Virus record (IMG/VR): IMGVR_UViG_3300033144_005983 | Span: 1-62,833 of that record | Source: a virus | Length of the DNA stretch: 62,833 bases | Reading direction: 5' to 3' (one strand) | Shown here: positions 22,901-27,257 of the stretch, one piece after another | Numbering within the stretch: the first letter of the stretch is position 1 | How the letters are laid out: each line of letters opens with the position of its first letter | The notes under the pieces: generated by a model | What the model was told of the DNA's origin: nothing | Seen by the model: only the letters and a program-made list of their open reading frames with translations | Database searches by the model: none | Position numbers and translations under genes: made by a program

Positions 22901-23853
22901 AAGAACGTTCAGAGTTCTTTGTATACGGACAGATCCTAGTAGCAATGATGCATAAAGAAAAAGCTATTGATAAAAACGGTAATGAAAGAACAGTATGGGA
23001 AGCTTATGATAACGATGGTGACTGGAACGTAGAAGAATTCCCAATTAAAGATAATCCAGGATGGAATAAATTTGCCAAAACAGACAAAGGAAGCGCTGAC
23101 TGGGTTAAATTCAAAAGAAAATACGATGCTACGGCAAAGAAGATACATGGTAACTATGATAGAAAATCTCCAGTACTTGGAAAGAAAGGAGTATTTGGAA
23201 GAATGCTCTTTCAGTTCAGATCTTGGGTTCCTGAAATGTGGTTTGACAGATGGGAAACAGAAAGATTTGATGAAGGTCTTGACCGATATACTAAAGGAAC
23301 ATGGAAAAGCTATGGAGCTGCTATAGAAAAATCAGGAGGAGCATTTGGTTTTGCTAAACTAATGGCTAAACAATTTGGAATGCAACTATTAGCAAAAGAT
23401 TCTCAGGAATTGCTTGAAATGGATGAAGTTGATCAGATCAATATGAGAAAGAATATGGCAGAGATATATTTTATAATGGCAATGATGAGTGCTTTATATC
23501 TCCTTAGTAAAATAGAAATAGAAGATGATGAAGATGAAGTATTTGCAAGTGCAGCTATGACATTAATGTTCAATACATTTAACCGTGTAAATACAGAGAT
23601 AACCTTCTTTATGAATCCAGACGCAATGTTACAACTCACAAGAGGTCAACCTTTCCCTGCATTAGACACACTCGCAGGTATACTTATAGATCTTCCCACA
23701 GCAGTAGTAGATACATTAATGGGAGATGGTATATATGAAAGAGGTGTAAGAGCGGGGCATTCAAAACTTTTAAAAGAATTTTTAGAACTTATGCCATTAG
23801 GAAATCAGTACTATAAATTTCATTATATGACTAATACTAAAATGGCAGGTTAA
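1906..23853 (+). CDS. Giant multidomain virion RNA polymerase polyprotein (7315 aa)
   Basis: One uninterrupted frame fills a third of the window. Approximate domain map by residue: Ala/Gly-rich, partly hydrophobic N-terminal region (113-280), as in injected virion proteins; charged coiled coil (840-905); acidic Pro-rich linker (1470-1520); RNA polymerase core with the catalytic loop MGSDFDVDKL at 3056-3065 (Asp 3059, 3061, 3063), preceded by a RIPLQGHSS-type motif. Then a FVFGDN/KGKGGQA domain (3131-3253), an HExxH zincin (His4218, Glu4219, His4222), an AlkB-type dioxygenase (His4566, Asp4568, His4627, Arg4638, Arg4644), an ASCH/PUA-like domain (4699-4805), a SLOG-like Rossmann domain (4930-5100), an SF1 helicase of Dda/RecD type (Walker A 5291-5299, Asp5394-Glu5395, later motifs to 5823) and a 2H-phosphoesterase-like pair (His5945-x-Thr, His5995-x-Thr). 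The C-terminal 1200 residues are helical with a hydrophobic segment at 7186-7207. DxDxD single-chain polymerases are known from crAss-like phages, where they enter with the DNA. The RNA polymerase call is firm; the accessory domains rest on motifs. Confidence 0.9.
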   Translation: MADPTEALSGTKIDKQTGLTKDIPNTVKTVNTSADPTAALTNTTQGLEKVRAKHLPTDIDVGGQAYSLQKQGYDTLESYQEYSDDLRANLAAPDPEMANRMRAEHQGVGEQLGTAAYQLPLNIGMGILETAGMIGDFQNYLGMFGVIDTDYDNWLSKSMRDARTGLAKWDPIYREAPQDVWSPTDSAWWIDNISGLVESVVEFGVTGFGVGTGLKAGAKAIGMAAAAGRLGAGAANVAGKTAMGLQKGTQLMTAASLAYSEGVMVGINVYDTVYKESLAAGIKKEQAEKNAANAATTTVRMNMLNTALNYTAVGQLFKSTKSLRNSVSNGWNRQTLKSGQKENFSEWLTRLKGEPKVMKHPGILKKVGTLVKEGSFEAAEELVNEISQREGELVGRRESGILLPEEKDSDFGDRVLHAATSPEGTLAMTMGFIGGVGNTMFLGGVDKGHRAYQNRQRAKNGQEALKSPEELVSESYTAELEGLIDKAENLEKINDSLLEAVAAGDVKKIKAAQQALASESLFSAFQNGSPDMMIAMLEEIEGIDDTTMGPDGQTDAEREGLETNKQSNQYYKKVARQKLNDIGELQNDYEAVMDKFWMGDQETMNYASKVFGYKVLMKSAKNTLEGSEQDLAKFESQLQERLTNAGYEGAPASLIETLSDYDASTEAYNEVLADIKAIEAMSSMQDGRTVYKKDRVSSAERTKIRQKYGIRATERIDKTLALIKKQFEGVEKETRKKATAITEVFKTFSEDILSEDGESLLEELDSRSGDSIRQIYNIFKERGEGETGETKALRDAIEKFKNIINLTNVDYNNVVQTKAFIEHQKQMVEAFQKEYDELNKPGALNKWLKEERENKKNAVEKEAEERAKTKATERDKKNKETAENIDREVQAENETDLSPDPEPERTYTGSEGEVITEEEYNSYQENQEDSTGTTPTKEDIDSGETTELNEEDEKKELEKILGDQKELGFLKENVLSFAYLSREYQLTETGLEGKKRFTTSTGDQKEGALHNDLESHTRFQPGDGLYTIEIAPSADAEILTEAEVSKGKPKTTTYGEWKKDKTAEEQAQGVPLVIKDAKGTIVAYIHDGRPAIEDGKEIVDTKGDPVSTFVYRRIAQKTEDNGDNWATQTEKLKRFRRTAIEMINTGQTPQIAITSKSYGSIIRNKVKGEVTEAQVNDVMGPNVQVGVSINGTLMKGDTPMNGLAIGGEIINDGDLPNGAVYVILPTPVEGKYFAAYVRAPQIGEITGIKTQSTEVDGDAYAGMVMLAIGIHFKTMANQNLTPSEENVVQKIKDHMDGLDITKSGYDLKKFVSYYVVDRAFDKEGKNAQKGNRTKPGYGQLHIRTDDEGNLKTIKYGRKETDQTTNISSWKAFEDKGQGLLDSLNATQLSVKGEFLGVEDDVNIPIPIDNGDGTYSIETIEGAGNEMTTGYEQFVKQNLKTKLKGEKVTLSDGVEEWVYFDQPVISFTPLTDTPPKDTTKDPEEQGTPPKQDLPPDIDLIPEIDLDLLDQLGEEGDEDGGVKLNEIDPEAIAEAGKLFDEQTRKLRDEGEIGQESPAISDPNDRLNKIIPGAFVGMDGKKLVQAADSIYTLMLNHYDKAVGKGKTPSADSLFSYALQQLKSKQGIYGIALKPGFTVEALLAQLKTAGKSKAYLNNIEEAYSIIIKDDKGNIDLDANRERAKEFGVVIDNFDGLKKLVIEKLGRIGIKINDKKLLEYIYEGEEAREELVDIEVSDGLTESYASKAKLKTDLGKTAPWQVRILFSRFPKIKTAIKNAKGDYVYTEETNYLGMRTFINYEDLYNNLLSILVNKPETFPAIINAIDKHAENTLNPQLIFLAGFLKNIDLNPKILQPNQLKSQLVVAFPANAEVQRVVAQITPDKNDGGGSMGSKLINFSGDTRNDTNLIISQWENNLASSTGETGLISEIGGKLFISPTKAANVKMIYEQKAKELLAIREGKDDIKRFGKKLNPEERIAEMASGIQDIFKLLGIELSHPLAVQLVKSPKNVLGKVRSKTGGVTNLRQLIAPDGNFAKYLFDTLVVDETIGKGHNVLYKGRDRIVQEVGTGDKMGKIKVDGAWILAKNVEKLATLESKNPFRDLTEGQIGRIRALARAEVRTTGVKVGTGSRNVSNQLLYKYSQLSQFTEQAKLLQIANEYGEAENRSPEVTEAANNLHQLSQMPFQVNSEWIAAFDTFMMQETPPKGLNKNETKRWKKRKERYNKGELLRQVFKVEIVDGLAHGIRRGVAAEIADMTPKEFEFYKIALFQNNGNEKVAKYIYMTPADNTVIPVIHALRKKINLGWNDAAEEGKPGSIISIGLEGQKAAYDIFEAEMLRIASFQKLSTAEQEKVNGYKDGANKFLMFPFLNKEILNKEDIGKLWDGEGNLIIPFGDEQKLEIISIIERNLIASIEEQVADWSNLGIFETFENDKGDRIWNLAGFSKDYMKRMRSKDMTKLTTQTPGITMDDVHHRSIQSAAADYVLNNMFANKEMFQLMSGDPAYYYKGKEGKTLQENLMSTFANLNKRISGVRATGSKGYWANPLIKDNPIHASRATSLKIIIAKDRDVAIKNMDQMIKMNKVIAANFKNNPSTDAQSLTTMGEHLSTLMAYGKIKDTQFQDLSNRYEKQLKALKDIVAARKSKDKASEKQALKELEDNKFTDKEIGEVILQPLKPVYTGFKLEGTARTARAVYLKTSSFPLIPQIVKDLDVSQVLLQLENSGADMMIYETGVKLGASNIQNVFDSKGNMKEDLEFKTEDVIILPRSGYKIQQENPYKGQKDIIRESTQGQKLLFEGLPKVSRNGTDIEALRHKFDSLQKDILDLKFDKFLDDIGAKKTIKTVKNLDGEEYETENVYIEDLSALRDFLVDEALERGYPLNDIMALGLTKVNTFDLPLGFHLAAFRMEPLILSLIKNKILRSELPGQSFIQGSSAGFKGIKEFNKLSAEERGDIAWAEGYNPEEGLSYMVTEDNKVQRAQIILPWTIKGKNGKIADINKYIKKEKGKLTIDTSKLTPELLEIFGFRIPLQGHSSMVTLEIVGFLPSYQGDLAIVPDGITTQMGSDFDVDKLFTYNYWTYELEDGKIVKYGSREHAEDKHRKDQERAAKKAKEKDSKDSEIGIPEDSTEGYARVAVTNEKYTPKFIKDNPDLLFVFGDNMERKGKGGQAIVRDESNTIGLRTKVSPTTKDGAYFYDEFLEDNKKAIDEDITAITKAGFGTQVVFPKGGLGTGLSKLKEKAPKTYEYLKKRLIEEFGFDNDLGTVDLDKIGIPYGNVIIDAETKGLPREEKTVEEVENELQNNMKGLQNKVVQVYNDVMEIPEVVEKALTPLDDAKNEINKTGERLEQIMTRPGTSPLFIAPTTQRDFFFINKDGQTALGVYSLFNTFLAQAQNVDIEFEYAIKNEETGKMENFPLLIKFKGEKGETLVGNRVSDTKLVSKDGLKNEVSAGFQSAGADNANDQALHKLNMESSTFGISLAFMAQGFDERYIGAFANQEAIQLWIDIYNRKSSKVTEDTIMGRTKASEEAFEEVERILLDKAKRDNTVPNPRVALNDQEKLDNVLSLNEMEDMLGKRADQKGTAYWGTQLNILAQFEVITQMGEDLSQAQNVTNTNQPMRHPGKTMLDAIELKDRIKKTVGTGERMVFLKGTEQLIGDVVLGPDGQVDILNPQGLIGTAAKYGELLATKLFGQLYSYESRAYTQALKGIEELSGSTYMPIERKAEVWGDLKQFVNAKVFEQVFGESLSDVRQRLLFDVKSEASTKDEIILAEASMARIIHYLQQTEWGQNSKLLKRLYPRMAEVIGEEPSRLEYMASGNEKIDEPDLLRELYSWLNSTQTIEVEGGRKIVLKDIALDLLKYSFASGGIQNPTNFMRILPYVSLQDMGYAKAIRDVDFKNPDILGPPLTSPFGYPNPSTFTRQYFQHKPYRTKTIVKFDKKNQIKKGDIITLLGGSDEVANGTEPEENKEFVTQVDLIGEDGKGFAYIHFLAYRNNETNKWELYEKIENNQKGKDGKMYTVYHRISTLGTRQDAEYDANEANLLSKNTENLPKTLAPTPESPQVVEQTNNTQNQGLKRAGDGQNEIIAKKDTPIQGVIDAISEPVTGDTQAERQNQRLKNLLSYVARTSGSNAFNRQMATLYSRMLGSLSETPIGLNMYGAVEKGGEVVQLDPDGGILVTGFFGGKFTPKKGYEAAHLDLYQSKKSDYVNTKFSKEEQIEYQNNLILHEFTHVLTSGLATKVTMGKATATEKKFYKNIVKLRDATLDALVKSGPETQIKFRIKGSQDFGTKTLGELFGDNWKDEKTRRDYINKLQDDFKKGEGIPNHYINELLYPLFGERAGQGDIEEFLAGIMTSPTFQIFARSHSIPTGYQQGKNLWEKLIEIFNTLFKSWEKETGITGVKDSILKYGIDQTLQMATLQAEEMAKLKEKKTIEDGEFLEDALEDDVDYSISGPGERIVIDGDDNVEIHARKMYNKQDAEQVFKIIEDIFDRTYGAEHAESDKSGRIRRSMYYGDVEYVYGTGKSEVRRPPNTNVPPALNKVIRDVEKRLGYPEGYFDVNLINEYKDGKQKINFHTDKEPILVDNGRVDPTVVTISFGDTRSMVVKAIRGGKEVSIPMESGVAITMGTRSQLDYLHGIKEEGNKTKRFSITLRHNAVKARQVAETSAQEALTQEELMEQAAGMTAIQQNFTDGSKYQDENGVWKERTMQPQFKGKSAMDLILSGDRTRTTRAKTDIQRMVKEYGLSRISDLKGKIVRMTSKDGRSVFTKITGVHQFTTEYQNQTWQQEGWTKDVTDRLVGDYPIALEFEVVEGTETHTTDPRKTTDEKPKTVEEIQSFFPIRRLDAYTVSELFQGISGVLRLQGAPGVQLKVFGNRVPKGVYTYDNVVQAVLDKLTLRGKYDGLLELLEKENLKEEVEGTTTPTQPAIKTDPTLPTKMADFTNHSGGAKGGDTLWDKIGRGFGVVNHKHYREPGATDVDSDQLKNRGTKPTHLSTEDYQEGQKKATIAARQMGRVAPTHQVRSAYMIRNWAQVKYADAVYAIGTIIPKGTEMKYGKKAKIEQVKGGTGYAVQMAINEGKPVYVYDATQDSWFQWEVKTERFRKTEIPVLTKNFAGIGSRSLSTKEAWAKSEQAISDVYQKTDSLLEQWLAETVYDSPQAIAKGTNIPRTKLFDVNETRTDLSPDPVEFTGVAQELVDYRGTIYRIEVDSTFQKKQVKNHRTDKLVPPGTVIYENVIALGTENYSTPSEPQSTNNSVTINGVTIDTGPIALTEDQTIGLQKMADFFDRKDANAGNAFSLRGYAGTGKTTLVTFFLSYVASKRGTQEKIELSTPTHYANDVLYSVISTAGSHIGLSNVELPRTVDSRLSTAKMIDSNGRVVFSNKYQTQEKIEKGFPYGSVLIIDEASMIKDDFNKAISMLIKKQNMKTIFMGDPLQLPPVGNKQLSDALNHGDHYELTEVKRQEKGNPLMKVLGSIRSNRLSRTDKFEHKTDVNEKGEGIVWTSNMQTFKDTIVEYMGNSAMKSSPLYAKVIAYTNAAVKEYNTLGRRALLGDKVMNGAFQVGEPLTGYAKSGQIDNAGTYVITEQTSYTDEMLVADNPDLNEKIGNTSDAGALVSKITGQRMSELAFTGKLVTVQRRYSAEVEEKLKKENAYPKPFKTFIFDPAAKAEGNIAVLDVLTQIETYKSQIYSDDSLTLREKNKRYAQSFDQLDTIKDQFQIPAERYQAKTASLGGETMSKAEAMKRFKGDFYKGKWVGIKNSNLFQHEKTLDYGYAITAHKAQGSTYTNVLIDWDNMEKVSGRVINDWDGKPYMTESNSLKYVALSRPTTKAIIYSADVVPGEQKTNTLTEDSPASAVGLTGEVGFATGGIDFNELQDLVASPAEVKKALGKEKQEYDDFMTRLDDDTSGEFGQKKEVPIESIAKDAIYTGVFLGKEARKMLLDKFPAKHKNVFMHHSTVQFKPESEDIMNLDFNGHTDLVVTGIVQDDKGQALIVKNPVSKIPVPHITVSTAEGVKPFYSNAMIKKAIKEGNVQTLKDPVVIKGKLGVMSKKNDIYLSKDTKPAPKVIPTIRNLPLHKIEKGYGLLNSKGGKKLFTFIKGAQDIAKKIEAENPGVQTKIVPDTNRGYIILLSDTRGDGTISQASPIVSSNRLGKLDNATRIVVSSIENQIANLNRRITRARSLDKDDKREAIAPLEHRITVLKEQIDTIIDKKTSQQVVDIAKEQLQWASDLLAKNGTMADLDSVIKTIKAWEGVLDRVSKDTEFKRYDFQDLPAILFDLERRWTTSAKEIIGYQVNASSGMDLAMEDIFGPQFDPDWFSATTRGAYTSKVPLVRIVDKWLQDAIIKANNEFTGIAKEVDKAIKELAEAPGGTLIEKFDMMAQIDEEGKKTGNLVRRVGIEYYRQLAAQRSKLDTARGKAGNANTAYRNHIKWLGDNTVGININMLIDGKEVYDPRIPMEDQKVRSAEEVAEYRKSLIEKLGGDEQAEEIVDALIEDQKLRFEQYKNAREEIIIGNEAKYPSEKKEDISGRSNALGYWEQRNSPFIYSSITEKILDPTKLKKVGGVTENAIPNKFSFKSNRASQYVPSVPASKFWDSRFKEIMKDPALKKFYEFYSDKMEDMWSVLPDNGDISKNRIPDLVRDLQEKYTDSALRGIITGAQDSLVSLLTDRTNAEVEYGTIDSGTGEKIPSIPLWMTNESLMPDQKSYDLGKILKAFAAMATNYKHKARVEPQVILANRMLRNVKEATETERGTKQIDGQGHLMRKEAGLTRSKAQLQYTIEALLYGITREPGTPIKILEDVGSDLKMSTEAKEQLQHATEAADQFKKDLDSGVEYLQAYSDFKKTVKDLPKGVKSFIYSDLNQRPEFLSSDPVRPVFELTEKNKENYIKALRKHFERPITYQSAGDVLISYTQALGMGFNWFSATANLVFGTSAVFRHAAGGSEYTTKQARQAFGIMMASTMNGGKYSPTQSGKKVRALMENFDGLAQVVESMYGDDSSRSENWLYFLQERSEFFVYGQILVAMMHKEKAIDKNGNERTVWEAYDNDGDWNVEEFPIKDNPGWNKFAKTDKGSADWVKFKRKYDATAKKIHGNYDRKSPVLGKKGVFGRMLFQFRSWVPEMWFDRWETERFDEGLDRYTKGTWKSYGAAIEKSGGAFGFAKLMAKQFGMQLLAKDSQELLEMDEVDQINMRKNMAEIYFIMAMMSALYLLSKIEIEDDEDEVFASAAMTLMFNTFNRVNTEITFFMNPDAMLQLTRGQPFPALDTLAGILIDLPTAVVDTLMGDGIYERGVRAGHSKLLKEFLELMPLGNQYYKFHYMTNTKMAG

Positions 23854-23939
23854 TGAATATTGCAGGATTTATAATAGCAATGCTAATAGTAATGTGGCTT
23901 ACATATAAAATATTTTGGGATAACGATCAGTACTTATAA
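23853..23939 (+). CDS. 28-residue single-span membrane peptide
   Basis: The ATG shares its first base with the last base of the giant gene's TAA (TAATG), a layout typical of translational coupling. The peptide is almost entirely one hydrophobic helix (about residues 4-22) followed by a short polar tail with Asp, Asn and Asp. It has no cleavage or lipobox motif. It could be a small inner-membrane protein made with the polymerase, perhaps a holin-like or DNA-entry helper, or a chance ORF. Length and coupling are the only support. Confidence 0.4.
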   Translation: MNIAGFIIAMLIVMWLTYKIFWDNDQYL

Positions 23940-23956
23940 AACGAATTAACGCTTTT

Positions 23957-23998
23957 AAAAAAAAGGGGAATAAGGCGTAGACACTAACCCTATTCCCC
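23957..23998 (-). terminator. Intrinsic terminator for the minus-strand replication unit
   Basis: GGGGAATA at 23965-23972 pairs with TATTCCCC at 23991-23998 and the stem continues two more pairs after a mismatch. Read on the minus strand, the hairpin is followed by an eight-T run (23957-23964), the standard form of a Rho-independent terminator. It lies downstream of the DNA polymerase stop codon, separated from it by another structured stretch. Confidence 0.7.
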
Positions 23999-24003
23999 AA
24001 TAA

Positions 24004-24228
24004 CACTTAGTCCTTATCCTCATAATTACGGACAAAATTGTCCTCCTAAGTGCTTAAAAAAAAGAATGAGCCATTCGTAATCATTCGAAAGGGTAGGGTG
24101 ACAGGCCAGCAACCGCGTTACAGTTTTCGCACATTCACCATTTTGTTTCTTTTACAACGAAATCGCCTCTAATCCACAGTCAAATGCTCAAATGGTCTCA
24201 TTCTATTTTGTCCGACCCTCCTACCCTT
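24004..24228. ncRNA. Structured convergent 3' region
   Basis: No gene fits here. CACTTAG (24004-24010) pairs with CTAAGTG (24046-24052) and encloses the hairpin GGACA/TGTCC (24030-24043). The A-run after it on the plus strand is a U-run on the opposite transcript. Further right, AAGGGTAGG (24089-24097) pairs with CCTACCCTT (24220-24228), closing a loop of about 120 bases that contains smaller hairpins. On the minus strand this would be the 3' untranslated part of the DNA polymerase message or a separate small RNA. Confidence 0.4.
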
Positions 24229-24239
24229 ATTTTGAAAAA

Positions 24240-26141
24240 CTATTTTTTCCAAACATCGGAAACAGATACATCGACGGTCATTTTCATTGATTTAACAAAT
24301 TCAGCACCTGCTTCCTCCATTAAACGTTGCTGTACAGGTAACCATTGGTCTACATACTCTTCTTTCACCTCACAACCTATCTCATCATGTACCTGAGTAA
24401 TAAGCTTTACTTTATCCCATAGATCATTCTCTCTAATATACTCTACAATCTTAGCTAATGCTAACTTGATCATATCTGCTCCAGTCCCCTGGATCGGAGT
24501 ATTCTTAGATTGCCTCTCTATCTCACCAAGAGTCCTAAACATCTCTTTCCTGTCCATCTGACTTAGATAGACATCATCAGGAAAGAATCTTATTCTTCTT
24601 GATGGTTTAAAAGTCCGTATATGCTTATTCTTCTTACCATAATTACCTAAAGCTTCTAAAAACTTCTTGATCTTAGGCAACGCTATAAAATACTTATCAA
24701 TAAAAGCTTTCGCATCTTCTACAGGAATATCAAGAGTATCAGCAAGCTTATGTTCCGACATACCGTATGCAAGTCCGAAATTAATGGTCTTAGCAACATC
24801 CCTATATGATTTTCCTCGTAGAAAGTCTGGCTTATTTCTTACATCAGCCACCTCTATATCAAAGACCATTGCAGCAACCTCCCCATGTACATCTCCACCC
24901 TCATTAAAAGTTTTAATCCACAACGGATCCTGGGCACCCTCTGCGATAAGGCGTAACTCTTGGCCACTAAAATCAAAACTTACAATCTTACAGCCGTCTT
25001 CAGCTATAAAACAGTTTCTATACTCACTCAAAGCAGGAATATTCTGCATGTTAGGATAATCTTCAAAGTAACGACCCCCTTTGGATCCACTCGAGACACG
25101 TCCTGTATTCAAAATTTGCCAGAAAATAGTATGTACCCTACCTGTTTCCTTCTTTATATACTTAACAAACTCTTTCCCATAAGTACTCACTAGTTTAGCC
25201 TCTTTACGATAATCTATAAGGCTCTTAAAAAGCTTATGAAAGTTCTGTCTTTTAAAGAGCTCTCTTACACCAGTTGATTGTATACTAGGATCAAGCGTTT
25301 GAAGTACATTCTGCACCTGTAAAGGTGAAGACCACAGGACCGTAGTATGTTTTTCTTTAACACCAAACATTCCTAACTGAACTCCTGGACTCTTATACTT
25401 ACGTAAGTCATTGTCTTTCAATACTATATCATCTAATTCCTCTTCTTTCTCCTCTAAACGATTCTCTGCATTAGCAGCTAGCCCAAGCCATTTCTCATGA
25501 TCTAGCTTAATTCCATTGTTTTCTATCTCAGCAAATGCAATCGTTGCACGATTTTCAAGATCCAGGACATACTCTAAGTCCCATCCCACAATTGCGAGCA
25601 TTTGAAAATCCCTGATCGAGGGAAGGTGCTCTACATCTTTAGCCCCATAAATGATCTGAGACTCAGTAAACGGAGTACCATTCTGAATCAAATGGAACTC
25701 ACTACGAGTCTCTTTACTTAATTGAATACCTAAATATCTATAAACTAAATCAGAGAGTCCTTTAGATACTCCTTTTTGTCCACAAGTAAGTAAACATTCA
25801 GCTAACAAAGTATCGTATATATTGACCATTCTAATTCCAAAGTTCGACAACAAAAACTTATAGTCGAACTTCGCATTCTGTAAAATCTTAACTATATTAG
25901 GATCTTCCAAAGGAGCCTTAAGCAAAGAAATATCTACAAATCGTGTGTCTATCACAAATTGATCCTGTTCATCCCCTATTTGAAGCATAATCACCTTCTT
26001 TGAAAGCCAATTAAGACCTTCAGTTTCAGTATCTACTCCCATGACTTTATTAGGTGTGTCATAACACCAAATTACTACATCTTCTATAGTTGCTGTTTCA
26101 CAACAAGGCAGTATTCCCTGATTTCCAATAAAATATATCAT
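24240..26141 (-). CDS. DNA polymerase, family A, with 3'-5' exonuclease
   Basis: The protein has 633 residues. The N-terminal half is a DEDD 3'-5' exonuclease: VDTETEG near 36-42 (ExoI), NAKFDYKFL (ExoII) and YGAKDVEHL (ExoIII). The C-terminal half carries polymerase motif A (FDFSGQELR, about 387-395), motif B (KTINFGLAYG, about 450-460) and motif C (VHDEIG, about 583-588). It lacks a 5'-nuclease domain, as usual for phage enzymes. It is the last gene of the minus-strand replication unit and its ATG overlaps the upstream TGA by four bases. It should be the main replicative polymerase, working with the primase, DnaB-like ATPase and SSB-like protein encoded upstream. Confidence 0.96.
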   Translation of the reverse strand: MIYFIGNQGILPCCETATIEDVVIWCYDTPNKVMGVDTETEGLNWLSKKVIMLQIGDEQDQFVIDTRFVDISLLKAPLEDPNIVKILQNAKFDYKFLLSNFGIRMVNIYDTLLAECLLTCGQKGVSKGLSDLVYRYLGIQLSKETRSEFHLIQNGTPFTESQIIYGAKDVEHLPSIRDFQMLAIVGWDLEYVLDLENRATIAFAEIENNGIKLDHEKWLGLAANAENRLEEKEEELDDIVLKDNDLRKYKSPGVQLGMFGVKEKHTTVLWSSPLQVQNVLQTLDPSIQSTGVRELFKRQNFHKLFKSLIDYRKEAKLVSTYGKEFVKYIKKETGRVHTIFWQILNTGRVSSGSKGGRYFEDYPNMQNIPALSEYRNCFIAEDGCKIVSFDFSGQELRLIAEGAQDPLWIKTFNEGGDVHGEVAAMVFDIEVADVRNKPDFLRGKSYRDVAKTINFGLAYGMSEHKLADTLDIPVEDAKAFIDKYFIALPKIKKFLEALGNYGKKNKHIRTFKPSRRIRFFPDDVYLSQMDRKEMFRTLGEIERQSKNTPIQGTGADMIKLALAKIVEYIRENDLWDKVKLITQVHDEIGCEVKEEYVDQWLPVQQRLMEEAGAEFVKSMKMTVDVSVSDVWKK

Positions 26142-26647
26142 TTTCTAAATAAATTTATTATTAAATTATTCTCTCCATCTTTATTTGTATATTCTTTAAG
26201 TTCTTCTATCTGAAGCTTTTGTTCTTCTGTTATTAGAAACCTATAAAAATATTTTTCTTCTGCTTTTTTACTTTCAAAAGAAAGAACTACACATTGCTGT
26301 GCTCCTTCTACACCATCTATGCCTTCTTCAACAGCTTTTTTAATAGCATCAACATTATCTACTTTTACTTTAGCATAACAACACTCTGAAGCAAAGCAAG
26401 CATGAGTAGCATCATAGTCATTAATAATAGTATTAACACCATCCGCTATGATCTGTTCACCATTTTGTTGTTCAAACAAATGAGGAGGAATAGGGTGTAA
26501 TTTAAAAATACCGTCTCCAGATTTAACAAATAAAGAAGGAGGTAAATGATTTTTATGCTTTTCATAAGTAGCAAGCACAAACTTAATTACCTTCTTCTGG
26601 AATTCAGAATCTTCACTATTAAGATTATCAAATTCTTCATTTTTCAT
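26138..26647 (-). CDS. Hypothetical protein, 169 aa, coupled to DNA polymerase
   Basis: I do not recognise this protein. It starts with an acidic stretch and has a small central cluster of cysteines (FASECCYAKV) and an alternating Lys/Glu helix near the C-terminus. Its stop overlaps the DNA polymerase start (ATGA), so it may be made in step with the polymerase and act with it. A perfect 9-bp hairpin lies just upstream of its start. Confidence 0.75.
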   Translation of the reverse strand: MKNEEFDNLNSEDSEFQKKVIKFVLATYEKHKNHLPPSLFVKSGDGIFKLHPIPPHLFEQQNGEQIIADGVNTIINDYDATHACFASECCYAKVKVDNVDAIKKAVEEGIDGVEGAQQCVVLSFESKKAEEKYFYRFLITEEQKLQIEELKEYTNKDGENNLIINLFRK

Positions 26648-26673
26648 AACTTATTTTTTATGGATAACCCTTC

Positions 26674-26701
26674 CCTGGAACCAAACCGATAAGGTTCCAG
26701 G
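26674..26701 (-). promoter_or_regulatory. Leader hairpin before the 169-aa gene
   Basis: CCTGGAACC (26674-26682) pairs perfectly with GGTTCCAGG (26693-26701) around a ten-base loop, in the gap between two minus-strand genes and 26 bases upstream of the ATG at 26647. There is no long U-run directly after it on the minus strand, so it is more likely a leader or processing structure than a terminator. It belongs to a series of such structures in this unit. Confidence 0.5.
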
Positions 26702-26718
26702 AGAAAGATATATCCGCT

Positions 26719-26913
26719 CTACGCTTTCTTTTTAAAATACTCGGTTATTATCTTATGGATACAAGTATGACTTACACCAAACTTATTACCTATATTCTTT
26801 AAACTATCTCCAGTTGCAGTAAAATGCTTAATAACATCTTCACGAAACTCCTCAGAGATCCAAATATGACCATTACGATTTTTTAAAGTTTTACGTTTCT
26901 TCTTTTGAGTCAT
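26719..26913 (-). CDS. Small helix-turn-helix protein
   Basis: The protein has 64 residues with a very basic N-terminus (KKKRKTLKNR), then a helix-turn-helix of resolvase/Hin-recognition type (SLKNIGNKFGVSHTCIHKII) that fills the C-terminal half. It is too short to be a recombinase, so it is probably a small DNA-binding regulator or accessory factor. Its start overlaps the end of the upstream gene by four bases. Confidence 0.75.
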   Translation of the reverse strand: MTQKKKRKTLKNRNGHIWISEEFREDVIKHFTATGDSLKNIGNKFGVSHTCIHKIITEYFKKKA

Positions 26914-27257
26914 AATATCCTATTATAAGGAGTATTGAACCCATCTTTTACACGTTTAGCTTTAGATTTACGTAAGTTATAATCTTTTCCTCTTAATTCA
27001 GGAATTTCTTCTTGAATTTTTCTACGGCATCTAGTTGCACTCTCCCAGTTAGTCAACTGTCCTTTAGAAACAGCAATGAGTAATTCCTCTGCTGTTTCTA
27101 TAAGGCCTAAAGTTGATTGCACTTCGTCATACCAGATCCTTGCCATAAGCTTACTATCGCTATCACGTAGATCAGGATTGTTCATAAGATAAGTACTTAT
27201 TTTTGAATACAAATCCTTACCAAAAAGGACTTTACTGTTTAGGTTCTTTTTTATCAT
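26910..27257 (-). CDS. Hypothetical protein, 115 aa
   Basis: Unrecognised basic, helical protein. The C-terminal third is rich in Lys and Arg (LRKSKAKRVKDG), suggesting nucleic-acid contact. It overlaps the small zinc-binding gene upstream by 26 bases and the HTH gene downstream by four, so all three are probably translated together. Confidence 0.7.
   Translation of the reverse strand: MIKKNLNSKVLFGKDLYSKISTYLMNNPDLRDSDSKLMARIWYDEVQSTLGLIETAEELLIAVSKGQLTNWESATRCRRKIQEEIPELRGKDYNLRKSKAKRVKDGFNTPYNRIL

Noticed and set aside
23072-23326. Plus-strand 84-codon ORF inside the giant gene
   Set aside because: Internal shadow ORF in another frame of a well-supported gene.
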